Assembly (NCBI GenBank): GCA_034421295.1
Contig: DAOUKM010000019.1
Span: 248,001-312,000 of the forward strand
Length of the DNA: 64,000 nucleotides
Source of the DNA: CAUZIR01 sp034421295
Lineage (GTDB): Bacteria > Chloroflexota > Dehalococcoidia > Lucifugimonadales > UBA2962
Direction of reading: 5' to 3'
The position numbers and the translations under genes are program-made. How positions within the stretch are numbered: the first letter of the stretch is position 1; each line of letters starts with the position of its first letter. Positions 32,477 to 40,447 of this stretch are shown in pieces. The notes beneath the pieces are model-generated. The model saw nothing but the letters and a program-made list of their open reading frames with translations. It ran no database searches and was not told the DNA's origin.

Positions 32477-33028
32477 ATGGAAGCTGCGTTCTTAGTTTTG
32501 ATCGGGGGTGCACTCTTTGCACAGTCCTGGAACCACCTAGGCCTGTTTTCCGAAGGGCGCTCGATGGGAGTGGTAGTGGCTGGGCTTGGCCTGCTGTCAT
32601 TGGTTGGCCTTGTGATGACGCCGATGCTCCTGGAGGGAAGGTCCACCGAGGCAGATGTCCTGACGAACATCACGATGATGAAGGCGCTGATCCTGGTCTG
32701 GGCGGTATACGCGGTGGCCGTGGCGGCTCAGGCCTACCTGGATCTGGAGGAACGTGCGGTCGGCTTTTATGCGGGCTTCCTGTGCGTATTCAACGTTTTC
32801 GCGCTGATCTACTTCGCGGCTGAGATGTCAAGTGGCTACGGCGACGGTCCATGGCTCACGATGTCAGCGGCCACACTGATTCTGGCGATCAACGCGGGTC
32901 TGGTTTTCTTCCACCAGGCCATCCCCTTCCAGGCGATCAGGCTTGTGACCGGGTGGTTCCTGCTGATCGGCGGCGCAGCCGTGGCCGTGCTGGGCGCGCT
33001 GGTCGCGACGTCGGTGATACAGATCTAG
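32477..33028 (+). CDS. Multi-pass membrane protein of unknown function
   Basis: 183 residues with about six hydrophobic segments (around 1-18, 32-52, 70-90, 97-117, 130-150, 157-180) and short polar loops. I do not recognise a family; size and topology recall small channel-like proteins such as AmiS/UreI, but the signature residues are not there. A strong GGAGGAG lies 3-5 nt before the ATG, so it is well translated. It ends at an excellent terminator, so it is a single-gene transcript between two unrelated genes. Confidence 0.75.
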   Translation: MEAAFLVLIGGALFAQSWNHLGLFSEGRSMGVVVAGLGLLSLVGLVMTPMLLEGRSTEADVLTNITMMKALILVWAVYAVAVAAQAYLDLEERAVGFYAGFLCVFNVFALIYFAAEMSSGYGDGPWLTMSAATLILAINAGLVFFHQAIPFQAIRLVTGWFLLIGGAAVAVLGALVATSVIQI

Positions 33029-33048
33029 GACCCACGGAACTTGACTCC

Positions 33049-33082
33049 TGCGCCCCTGCGAGTTCCGCTCGACAGGGGCGCA
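33049..33082 (+). terminator. Rho-independent terminator after the membrane protein gene
   Basis: TGCGCCCCTG CGAG pairs with CTCG and CAGGGGCGCA (14 bp, one bulged A), with a TTCCG loop, followed by TTTGTCT. It insulates prkA from upstream transcription. Confidence 0.85.
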
Positions 33083-33134
33083 TTTGTCTGGAATCGACGG
33101 ATCGCGAAGGGACGGAGGGTGACGAACCGCAGTT

Positions 33135-35216
33135 ATGGTTGATTCCCTTACAGAGGAGACGACAGGCACGGCGGACCCTCGAATCGTAGGTTCAGATGAA
33201 TCTGGGGCTGGGCACCCGACCAGCCGGAGCCAAAGAATCTCCGTTGCGCAGATCCTGGCTGAAAGCGAACGGGAAACGGACAGGTACTCTTGGGAGGGGA
33301 CCTTCGCTCAGTACCTGGAGAAGGTAATCGCGACGCCGGCGCTGTCGCGACTGTCCCATGGTCTCGTCTATGACGCCATAGGTTCTGCAGGAGCTGAAGA
33401 GGACCTCAACGGAGAGCCTGTCTACGGGCTATTTGACGGGCAGATCTTTGGTCTGGAGTCGGCCCTGGATCGAATCGTTGGCTATTTCGAGGCTTCGGCC
33501 CGGCGCCTGGAGGTCAGGAAACGAATTCTGCTCCTGCTGGGCCCGCCGGCCAGTGGAAAATCGTCGATTATAGACATCATCAAGCGTGGTCTTGAGGATT
33601 ACACCAAGACTCAGGATGGGGCGGTCTACACCATCCAGGGTTGTCCAATGCAGGAGGACCCCCTGCACTTGATCCCAAGCGGGCTAAGGGCCAGGCTAGC
33701 CGGGGATCACGGCCTGTACATTGAGGGCGACCTTTGCTTCCATTGCCGATTCCTCCTGGAGCGCGATTACAGGGGCAATCCCGCGGAGGTGCCCGTGACC
33801 CGGATCGTGTTCTCCGAGTCCCAGGCCAGGGGTATCGGCTACTACGTTGCCAACAATCCAAGGCCGCCCGACCCGTCCGTTCTGGTGGGCAGCTACAACG
33901 AGAAGAAGCTCGACGGAGAACGCCAGGAGGTCGCCGCCCGCGCCTTCCGGCTGGACGGTGAACTGAACGTTGCCAACCGGGGCATCATGGACTTTGTCGA
34001 GATCTTCAAGGCTGACCGCAGGTTGCTGACCACGCTGCTGTCGCTGGCGCAAGAGCAACTCATCAAGATGGAAAAGTTCGGATCCGTCTACGGAGACGAG
34101 GTGATCATAGGGCACTCCAACGAGGGCGATTTCAATACGTTCAGTCAGGACGAGTCCTCAGAGGCGCTGAAAGACCGGATCATAGCCATCAAGATCCCCT
34201 ACAACCTGCGGGTTTCAGAAGAGGTCAAAATCCTCAACAAGATGCTCGGACAGAGCACCGTGCAGGATGTGGACATCGCACCGCTGACCATGCAGGTGGT
34301 CAGCACTTTCGCCATCCTGTCTCGGCTTGAGGCTCCCTCGCGACAGGGTATGAGCCTGTTGGACAAGGTCAAGCTCTATAACGGCGAGCTCGTCGGTTCA
34401 TACACCCATCGTGACGTAGTTGAAATGCAGCGCCACCACCCCAATGAGGGCATGGGGGGCATATCCCCCCGCTATGTGATGAACCGCATAGGGGTGGTGG
34501 CCAGCGCAGAATCCGGAGTCGTGACGCCCCTGGCGGCCATAGACAGCCTGTGGCGGGGGCTCAAAGAGAACATCAGCCTGGATCAGGCCGACATCGTCAC
34601 TTACGTGGGCTTCATCGCCGACACCGTCAAGGAGTACGACCGGCTCGCCGTGAAGGAGCTGCAGATGGCGCTGACCGACTCGTTTGACGACAGCGCCAAC
34701 GAACTCTTCGAGAACTACGTCACCAGCATAGCCGACTTCTGCCAGTCAAATGGTAAATCGGGAGTTAGAACCCGTTCGCCCAACGAGCGGGATATGCAGG
34801 AACTGGAGAGGGCCGTGGGTGTGATGGCGCGGGATAAGCGCGCCTTTCGACAGGAGCTTCACGATCGAATCAGCGGGTGGAAGCTGAAGGGCAAATCGTT
34901 TGATTACCGCTCGGAGCCACGCTTGCGGACGGCTGTGGAGCTGAGGTTGCTACCCGCGCCCCGGGCCGTGGAGCGAGCGTTGACCGAACCTCGCTTCGCC
35001 CGCCAGAAGGTGGAGTGGCGCAGACGCTATGAAGCCGTGATCAGTCACCTTGTAGACTCCTTCGGCTACTCCCACGCCACGGCCGAGGATCTGATCGCCT
35101 ACGGGATGCATGTAATCAAGAGGCGCCCCGTGATCAAGACGCCCCGCAACGAGGGAGTCGAATGGCTCTGGCCCCTTTACCCTGATTCACCCGTTGGGGG
35201 TAGCGGTTCCGCCTAG
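33135..35216 (+). CDS. prkA: PrkA family AAA+ protein (serine kinase/protease)
   Basis: 693-residue PrkA homologue, with an AAA+ ATPase core followed by the PrkA C-terminal domain. Walker A is GPPASGKSS (about residues 137-145), followed by YTIQGCPMQEDPLHLIP, highly typical of PrkA; Walker B and sensor regions lie around 285-340 (NRGIMDFVEIFK). PrkA was first described as a serine protein kinase; later work on the Bacillus protein suggests an AAA+ protease, so the activity is left open. Bacterial prkA is usually beside yeaH (DUF444) and spoVR; neither is here. Its stop codon overlaps that of the convergent aquaporin gene. Confidence 0.92.
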   Translation: MVDSLTEETTGTADPRIVGSDESGAGHPTSRSQRISVAQILAESERETDRYSWEGTFAQYLEKVIATPALSRLSHGLVYDAIGSAGAEEDLNGEPVYGLFDGQIFGLESALDRIVGYFEASARRLEVRKRILLLLGPPASGKSSIIDIIKRGLEDYTKTQDGAVYTIQGCPMQEDPLHLIPSGLRARLAGDHGLYIEGDLCFHCRFLLERDYRGNPAEVPVTRIVFSESQARGIGYYVANNPRPPDPSVLVGSYNEKKLDGERQEVAARAFRLDGELNVANRGIMDFVEIFKADRRLLTTLLSLAQEQLIKMEKFGSVYGDEVIIGHSNEGDFNTFSQDESSEALKDRIIAIKIPYNLRVSEEVKILNKMLGQSTVQDVDIAPLTMQVVSTFAILSRLEAPSRQGMSLLDKVKLYNGELVGSYTHRDVVEMQRHHPNEGMGGISPRYVMNRIGVVASAESGVVTPLAAIDSLWRGLKENISLDQADIVTYVGFIADTVKEYDRLAVKELQMALTDSFDDSANELFENYVTSIADFCQSNGKSGVRTRSPNERDMQELERAVGVMARDKRAFRQELHDRISGWKLKGKSFDYRSEPRLRTAVELRLLPAPRAVERALTEPRFARQKVEWRRRYEAVISHLVDSFGYSHATAEDLIAYGMHVIKRRPVIKTPRNEGVEWLWPLYPDSPVGGSGSA

Positions 35217-36055
35217 GCGGCCTCCACAGCTTCCGATGGCCCTCGCCTGAGCAGTATCTCGTGCACGGCGGCTCCCACTGGACCGCCGATGAGTGGGCCG
35301 ACGATGTACACCCAAAAGCCATATTGCGGCCCGGGGATCGCTATCGATCCCCATCCCGCCGCCAAGGCCACTAGGCGAGGTCCGAAATCTCTGGCAGGAT
35401 TCCAGCCGGCCTGGGTCAGTGGAGCGAACAGGCTGATAAGAATCGCAACGGTGAAGCCTATGAATAGGGGCGTCATGCGTCCCGGTGAAAAACCGCCTGC
35501 GCGCTTGTCAACGAGGCTGAAGATCAGAAGCACGAGGATGCCGGTGCCGAAGGCCTCCACGACCATCGCCCCGACCGGCGAGATCAGATCTTGGGCCGCG
35601 GCACCGGTGCCGAAGACGTCCGGATTGGGAAAGTACTCTCCGAATACCATGGCGGAATGCTGGCTGCCCGGCTCACCCCTGACGAGGCCGTTCGCGGCCT
35701 CGAAACGGCCGATGAAGTTTCCGAACAGCCACCAGATGGTCGCGCCGGCCATAACCCCCCCGGCCATCTGTGAAAGCCAGTAGAGGGGAAGCCTGCGCGC
35801 GGGGAACTCCTTGGGCCTAAAGATCGCGAATGCGAGGCTGACGGCAGGATTCAGGTGTGCCCCCGAGAGCGCCGCCGTCGCGTATATTGCGAGAGCGACG
35901 CCGAAGCCCCATACTGCGGCCACCTGCCACAGGCCGACCTGGGCCCCTGTGATGACGGCAGCGGCTACGGAACCGGTGCCGAACAGCACGAGCAGGTATG
36001 TGCCCACGGTCTCCCCGGCGGCCATCCTAAGGTGCTCCAGCTCAGGTTTGATCAT
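35213..36055 (-). CDS. Aquaporin / glycerol facilitator (MIP family)
   Basis: 280-residue MIP channel with six helices and both selectivity half-helices: SGAHLNPAVS and GWNPARDFG. The start is ATG 36055, 5 nt after AAGGAGG; an upstream TTG frame is rejected. The FGPRLVALAAGWGSIAIPGP stretch and a long loop between helices 3 and 4 are seen in the glycerol-facilitator-like group, and Asp after NPAR favours solutes larger than water. The 3' end overlaps prkA at a shared CTAG. Confidence 0.9.
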   Translation of the reverse strand: MIKPELEHLRMAAGETVGTYLLVLFGTGSVAAAVITGAQVGLWQVAAVWGFGVALAIYATAALSGAHLNPAVSLAFAIFRPKEFPARRLPLYWLSQMAGGVMAGATIWWLFGNFIGRFEAANGLVRGEPGSQHSAMVFGEYFPNPDVFGTGAAAQDLISPVGAMVVEAFGTGILVLLIFSLVDKRAGGFSPGRMTPLFIGFTVAILISLFAPLTQAGWNPARDFGPRLVALAAGWGSIAIPGPQYGFWVYIVGPLIGGPVGAAVHEILLRRGPSEAVEAA

Positions 36056-36230
36056 CTTCACCTCCTTCAGATCCAACGTAGGCCCAGTTTTTCTGCAAAG
36101 TCAACCTGGCCGAAGGGATCCATGAAGGGGCCGCAGGGGCCGAATCCGGCCAAGTAGATCCATTGCCCGTCCCGACCATTACGGACTCGGGAGCAGTGGA
36201 CAATACTGGCGCGTACGCCGATAGGGCCGA

Positions 36231-36236
36231 TAAAAT
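36231..36236 (+). promoter_or_regulatory. -10-like TAAAAT box before the SLC13-type gene
   Basis: GATAAAATA (36229-36237) is identical to the element before the large membrane protein. It lies 74 nt upstream of the transporter start. No -35 is apparent. Confidence 0.35.
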
Positions 36237-36310
36237 AGCGCCCCGATGACTGGCGCGGGAGACACGATGATCGAGCAAGAAGGTAAGGACATGGGCGCGG
36301 TGGAATCCGA

Positions 36311-38098
36311 ATGTTGTCGGACCAAACCTTCGTTTTTGCCGTCATCGGTGCGGCGCTGGTGCTCTTTCTGTGGGGGCGCTGGCGCTTTGATGTCGTTGCG
36401 CTACTCACGCTACTTGTCCTTGTAATCTCAGGCATCGTTCCGCCGGAGACGGCGTTCTCGGGGCTTGGTCACCCCGCCGTCGTCACCGTGGCCGCAGTCC
36501 TGGTTGCCGGTCGAAGTCTGGCCAATTCCGGGGTCGCCGAATTTATCAGCCGCAGGCTGGCTGCGCTCGGCGATGGGCGCCTCGTTCAACTCATCGCCAT
36601 GACCTGCCTGACGGTCCTGTTGTCGGCGTTCATGAACAACGTGGGGGCGTTGGTCCTGATGATGCCCGTGGCCATCGAGACCGCCCGTCGGACAGGCCTA
36701 TCGCCTTCGCGCATACTTATGCCGCTTGCGTTCGGCTCGCTGTTGGGCGGCCTTCTGACCGTCATCGGCACACCGCCAAACATCGTCATAGCCACGTTCA
36801 GGGCAGAGACCGGTCAAGACCCCTTCCGAATGTTTGACTTCCTGCCGGTGGGCATCGCAGTCGCAGCGGTTGGGATCATCTTCATCGTGCTGCTGGGCTG
36901 GCGTCTTATACCCAGGCGCCGATCCCGCGCTCTGGATCCGCAGGCCTTCAGCATCCAGGAGTACCTTGCCGAAGTAAGCGTGCCGGCCGGCGCGCGCATG
37001 GCCGGCCGGCTGCTCGGTGAGATCAAGAACGCGATGGACGCGGATTTCGGCGTCGTCGGCCTCATCCGCGATGAGAGGCGCTTTGAGGCTCCATCCACCC
37101 TCCAGGAGATCAGGGCTGGCGACGTCCTGATAGTGAAGGCAGATCCCAAGGTCCTAGACGAATTGATGGCGGTATCGGGTTTTGAGATGGCCGGCAGCGA
37201 CGGTTCGGCCTCGCGCTCCGGCCATGGGGGCGAGATAGTGGTCCTGGAGGCCGTCGTCGCCCCCGATTCCGATCTCGAAGGGCGAACGCCCTCCGATATC
37301 GGGATGCTGGCCAGATACGGAATCAACCTGCTTGCTATAGCCCGTGGCGGCGAGCGGATCCAGGAGCGGCTGGGCGACGTCAGGTTGACCGTCGGGGACG
37401 TCCTGCTGCTTCAGGGGCGCTCGGATGCGGTGATGGAGGGACTGAGCCGCATGGGAGGACTGCCCCTGGTCGAACGAGATCTGGGGCTCGGGAGGCCCAG
37501 GCCCAGGCCGATCATAACCGTTGCCATCTTTGGCCTTGCTATAGGGCTGACAGCCAGCGGAGTGCTCTCGGTCCAGGTTGCCTTCGTCGGAGCGGCCCTG
37601 CTGATGGCCGTCTCCGGCGCCGTTACCCTGCGCGAGGCTTATGAGAGCGTTAACTGGCCCATAATCATCCTGCTCGGGGCGATGATTCCTATTGAGGGTG
37701 CTCTCGTTAGCACGGGTGGTTCCGGGACGATTGCAGGGTTCTTAAATGCGGCCGGTGGCGACACGCCCGACTACCTGATCCTGCTCATCGTGCTGGCGGG
37801 TACCATGGTCCTTTCCGGGATCGTCAACAATACGGCGGCAGCGGTCATCATGGCGCCGATCGCGATCGACATCGCAAGAGATCTGGGTGTCAGCGTCGAC
37901 CCATTCCTGATGGCGGTCGCCGTGGGCGCTTCGGCCGCGTTCCTGACGCCGATAGGCCATCAGTCCAACACCCTGGTGATGGGCCCCGGAGGATATCGGT
38001 TCGCCGACTACTGGAGGATGGGGCTGCCGCTTTCGATTCTGGTGGGTGCTGTGGCGGTGCCGGTGATCTTGGTTGTTTGGCCGCTCGGGGGGACCTAG
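36311..38098 (+). CDS. SLC13/DASS-type anion transporter with two TrkA-C domains
   Basis: 595-residue ion-transporter-superfamily permease. The first helix bundle (about 1-200) carries MNNVGALVLMMPVAIE and GTPPNIVIA, and the second (about 395-590) carries NNTAAAVIMAPIAI and GHQSNTLVMGPG; these paired NNxxA and PxN motifs are typical of SLC13/CitT/ArsB-like carriers. Between them, about 215-385, are two TrkA-C (RCK_C) regulatory domains (RLLGEIKNAMDADFGVVGL; GRTPSDIGMLARYGINLLA). Family members take up sulfate, phosphate or dicarboxylates with sodium. The exact substrate is not readable. Transcribed alone. Confidence 0.9.
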   Translation: MLSDQTFVFAVIGAALVLFLWGRWRFDVVALLTLLVLVISGIVPPETAFSGLGHPAVVTVAAVLVAGRSLANSGVAEFISRRLAALGDGRLVQLIAMTCLTVLLSAFMNNVGALVLMMPVAIETARRTGLSPSRILMPLAFGSLLGGLLTVIGTPPNIVIATFRAETGQDPFRMFDFLPVGIAVAAVGIIFIVLLGWRLIPRRRSRALDPQAFSIQEYLAEVSVPAGARMAGRLLGEIKNAMDADFGVVGLIRDERRFEAPSTLQEIRAGDVLIVKADPKVLDELMAVSGFEMAGSDGSASRSGHGGEIVVLEAVVAPDSDLEGRTPSDIGMLARYGINLLAIARGGERIQERLGDVRLTVGDVLLLQGRSDAVMEGLSRMGGLPLVERDLGLGRPRPRPIITVAIFGLAIGLTASGVLSVQVAFVGAALLMAVSGAVTLREAYESVNWPIIILLGAMIPIEGALVSTGGSGTIAGFLNAAGGDTPDYLILLIVLAGTMVLSGIVNNTAAAVIMAPIAIDIARDLGVSVDPFLMAVAVGASAAFLTPIGHQSNTLVMGPGGYRFADYWRMGLPLSILVGAVAVPVILVVWPLGGT

Positions 38099-38145
38099 CG
38101 GGTTCTTTGCCGGCCAGGCACGCCTGGTCCCGAATCTACGGTCGG

Positions 38146-38769
38146 CTACTGGATGTGGCTCGCTGACGGTCCTCTCCGAGCGTTGTGGGAGCCAACCAGC
38201 TTCCTAAAGCGCTCCAGATAGGAAGCGTCGCCAATGACTCCAGTGGTCATGATCACGGCGTCCTCCCGGTTGTCGGAATAGTACGCTCTGCGTCTTCCCC
38301 GCTCCGTGAACCCGTATTTGGTGTACAGGTTGCGGGCGATGTAATTGGACTCGCGCACCTCCAGCGTCACCGTGGTCGAGCGGCGCTCAAGCGCCTGTTC
38401 GATGGCCGAGATCAACAGAAGTTCCCCGATACCGCGACCACGGTGCTCAGCGAGAACTCCGAGATTGACCACGTGGGCTTCGTCCGCCATGTACCAAATG
38501 CCGATGAAGCCCACCGTTCTGCCACCGTCCTCTCCGACGCTGGTTGTGCGTTCTGGGGGCTCCGTTTGATCCCTCTTTGTGATCGCCCCGGTTCGATGTC
38601 TTCCCTGCGGCTCTACCCCGATCGAATCTGCTACGAGGTAGCTTGCCATGCGATTGTCAAGTTCCCTTCGAAACGAAGTGGGCGGAAAGAGTGTGGGCAG
38701 GGCCTCACGTTCTACCAGTGCGCAGCGCAGGACATCGGCATTAGTCATTGGTCTGACTAGGTAAGCCAT
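38146..38769 (-). CDS. rimI: Ribosomal-protein-alanine N-acetyltransferase-like GNAT
   Basis: 207-residue GNAT with the RimI pattern: RPMTNADV at the N-terminus, the acetyl-CoA loop EHRGRGIGELLL, and the C-terminal EVRESNYIARNLYTKYGFTERGRRRAYY. RimI acetylates the N-terminus of ribosomal protein S18. It is longer than the usual 150-160 residues because a polar, probably disordered insertion of about 35 residues (near 53-87) splits the beta hairpin before VGFIGIW. ATG 38769 has no Shine-Dalgarno; TATATA lies 6 nt upstream on the same strand. The usual partners tsaB/tsaD are not nearby. Confidence 0.85.
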   Translation of the reverse strand: MAYLVRPMTNADVLRCALVEREALPTLFPPTSFRRELDNRMASYLVADSIGVEPQGRHRTGAITKRDQTEPPERTTSVGEDGGRTVGFIGIWYMADEAHVVNLGVLAEHRGRGIGELLLISAIEQALERRSTTVTLEVRESNYIARNLYTKYGFTERGRRRAYYSDNREDAVIMTTGVIGDASYLERFRKLVGSHNARRGPSASHIQ

Positions 38770-38775
38770 ATCAGG

Positions 38776-38781
38776 TATATA
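38776..38781 (-). promoter_or_regulatory. -10-like TATATA box, leaderless rimI promoter
   Basis: TATATA on the minus strand ends 6 nt before the rimI ATG; no ribosome-binding site is present between them. Confidence 0.35.
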
Positions 38782-38887
38782 GGGTCGGTGGCCGCGCAAC
38801 CGGTCAATTGCCCGGTTCCGGCCGCGCCGATCGGCAGCGTCCACCTTTGGGCGGAGAACTAACTTCGTGCCCGAATCGTACGTTAAC

Positions 38888-38893
38888 TATAAT
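38888..38893 (+). promoter_or_regulatory. -10 box (TATAAT) upstream of the ECF sigma gene
   Basis: TATAAT at 38888-38893 lies 37 nt before the GTG start. About 20 bp further upstream GGAGAACTAACTT resembles an ECF-type -35, so both housekeeping and autoregulated initiation are possible. Confidence 0.4.
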
Positions 38894-38930
38894 TGCAGTA
38901 GATCGTAGTCTAGTAGAGGAGGTCAAAACG

Positions 38931-39521
38931 GTGAGCGCCGACAGGTCGCCTTCCAATGAGCGCATCGAGGCTCTGGTAAGGCGCGCCCAGCGCGGTGAGA
39001 AGGCCGCTTTCGAGACGCTCTACGACCTCTTCTACGATAAGGTCTTTCGCTACCTGTCGTTCAAGACAGGCGACGCAATGCTGGCCGAGGATCTCGCAGA
39101 GGACGTTTTCATCCGCATGCTGACGTCCATCGGCAGCTACGAGCACCGGGGACATCCCTTCTCCTCCTGGCTATTCCGCATAGCCCACAATCTCGCGGTC
39201 GATCACTTCCGCAGGCAAGGGCGCCAGAAGACAGTATCGCTCGAAAAGGTGTCTTCGGTGGTTGGACAGTCCGGTGTCGATCTCGACAAGTACGTGCAGA
39301 CAAAGCTGACCATGAGGGAGGTCAATAAGGCGATGGAGGGTCTTACCGACCTACAGCGTCAGGTGATCTCCATGAGGTTCGCCGGAGAGCTTTCGGTCAG
39401 GGAGACGGCCTTGGCCCTCGGGCGAAAGGAGAACGCCATCAAGGCACTCCAGCACGCCGGGATAAAGAAGCTACGCCGCATCCTGATGCCGGCAGGCAGT
39501 CCTTCTCATCAGCACATCTAG
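38931..39521 (+). CDS. ECF RNA polymerase sigma factor
   Basis: 196-residue sigma-70 family protein with only regions 2 and 4. Region 2 (about 20-95) has YDLFYDKVFRYL, DLAEDVFIRML and SSWLFRIAHNLAVDHFRR; region 4 (about 130-185) has LTDLQRQVISMRFAGELSVRETALALG with a helix-turn-helix. The GTG at 38931 follows AGAGGAGG by 9 nt. The following gene, 11 bp downstream, encodes a DUF5667 protein with one transmembrane helix instead of a classical zinc anti-sigma factor. Confidence 0.92.
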   Translation: MSADRSPSNERIEALVRRAQRGEKAAFETLYDLFYDKVFRYLSFKTGDAMLAEDLAEDVFIRMLTSIGSYEHRGHPFSSWLFRIAHNLAVDHFRRQGRQKTVSLEKVSSVVGQSGVDLDKYVQTKLTMREVNKAMEGLTDLQRQVISMRFAGELSVRETALALGRKENAIKALQHAGIKKLRRILMPAGSPSHQHI

Positions 39522-39532
39522 CTAAAGGTCAT

Positions 39533-40417
39533 ATGGATCCTTTCGAGATCGACAGGGAACTCGACGAGGTCTTCGATGCCTGCCTCGACCGCATGGCCGA
39601 GGGCCAGAGCATCGAGGAGTGCCTTCGCGATTTCGCCGGCCACAAAGAGCGATTACTACCCTTGTTGGAGGCCGCGCAGGCCACCCTATCGGCCGCCTCT
39701 GCGGTAGAGCCATCAAGTGCCGCAAGGATCCGGGGCAGGGGCAGGCTCCGCGAGCGGCTCGATGCCGCACCTCCGATTCACTCGCCTTCATGGTGGCGGC
39801 GTTTGCGAATACCCAGACCGGTGGCCGTTCCCATGACCGCCGCGCTGGCGATTGCACTGATTGTTCTTGGTGGCGGAAGCATCGCAGCGGTCGTGGCCGA
39901 AGACTCTGTTCCCGGAGACAATCTCTACTGGGTTAAGCGCACCAAGGAGAGCCTGGTGCTGACGCTCTCGCGCTCTGACACGGGTAAGGCACAGACCCAT
40001 GCCGAATTGGCGGGTGTGCGCGGCGAGGAGATGCGCAAGCTTATCGAACAGGGCAGAATCGCCGCTGCTGAAAGGCATCTGGCGTCCGTACACCAGCATC
40101 TCCGGGCTTCGGCGGAGCACGTAGGCGTGGTGGTAACCTTGAACCGAATCGAGATGCCTTCAGCTCCCATCGCAATCGAGGGCACCGCGGAGCTGGTCGC
40201 ATTGGTGGTGACGCTCGAGAGGGACGGCGAACTGCTGAGAATCAATCCAATTCATGTCCGCGGCGCGGCGTTGCCAGAACAGCGACAGCGCATTGAACGA
40301 ATAAAGAGGGAATTCGAACTCTCGTACAGGGCGTTGGTCTCGGCCCTTTACCCTGACGTCCTGTCAGGCCCCTTCTGGCGCGTCGAGACTATCGGCATCC
40401 AGTCCTCGATTCGATAG
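39533..40417 (+). CDS. DUF5667 membrane protein, candidate sigma-factor regulator
   Basis: 294 residues. A cytoplasmic N-terminal region (1-95) has an acidic helical part (LDEVFDACLDRMAEGQSIEECL), then one transmembrane helix (about 99-122), then an extracytoplasmic DUF5667-like domain opening with VPGDNLYWVKRTKESLVL and continuing as helical repeats. No HxxxCxxC zinc anti-sigma motif is present. Gene order (sigma factor, 11-bp gap, single-pass protein) supports a role in controlling the sigma factor, but this is inferred. DUF5667 proteins occur beside sigma factors in Actinobacteria and Chloroflexota. Confidence 0.8.
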   Translation: MDPFEIDRELDEVFDACLDRMAEGQSIEECLRDFAGHKERLLPLLEAAQATLSAASAVEPSSAARIRGRGRLRERLDAAPPIHSPSWWRRLRIPRPVAVPMTAALAIALIVLGGGSIAAVVAEDSVPGDNLYWVKRTKESLVLTLSRSDTGKAQTHAELAGVRGEEMRKLIEQGRIAAAERHLASVHQHLRASAEHVGVVVTLNRIEMPSAPIAIEGTAELVALVVTLERDGELLRINPIHVRGAALPEQRQRIERIKREFELSYRALVSALYPDVLSGPFWRVETIGIQSSIR

Positions 40418-40447
40418 CCGTCGCCTGAGGCGACCGATCGGGTCTGC

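Noticed and set aside
32477..33028. AmiS/UreI urea channel
   Set aside because: Size and helix count are similar, but signature residues of that family were not recognised.
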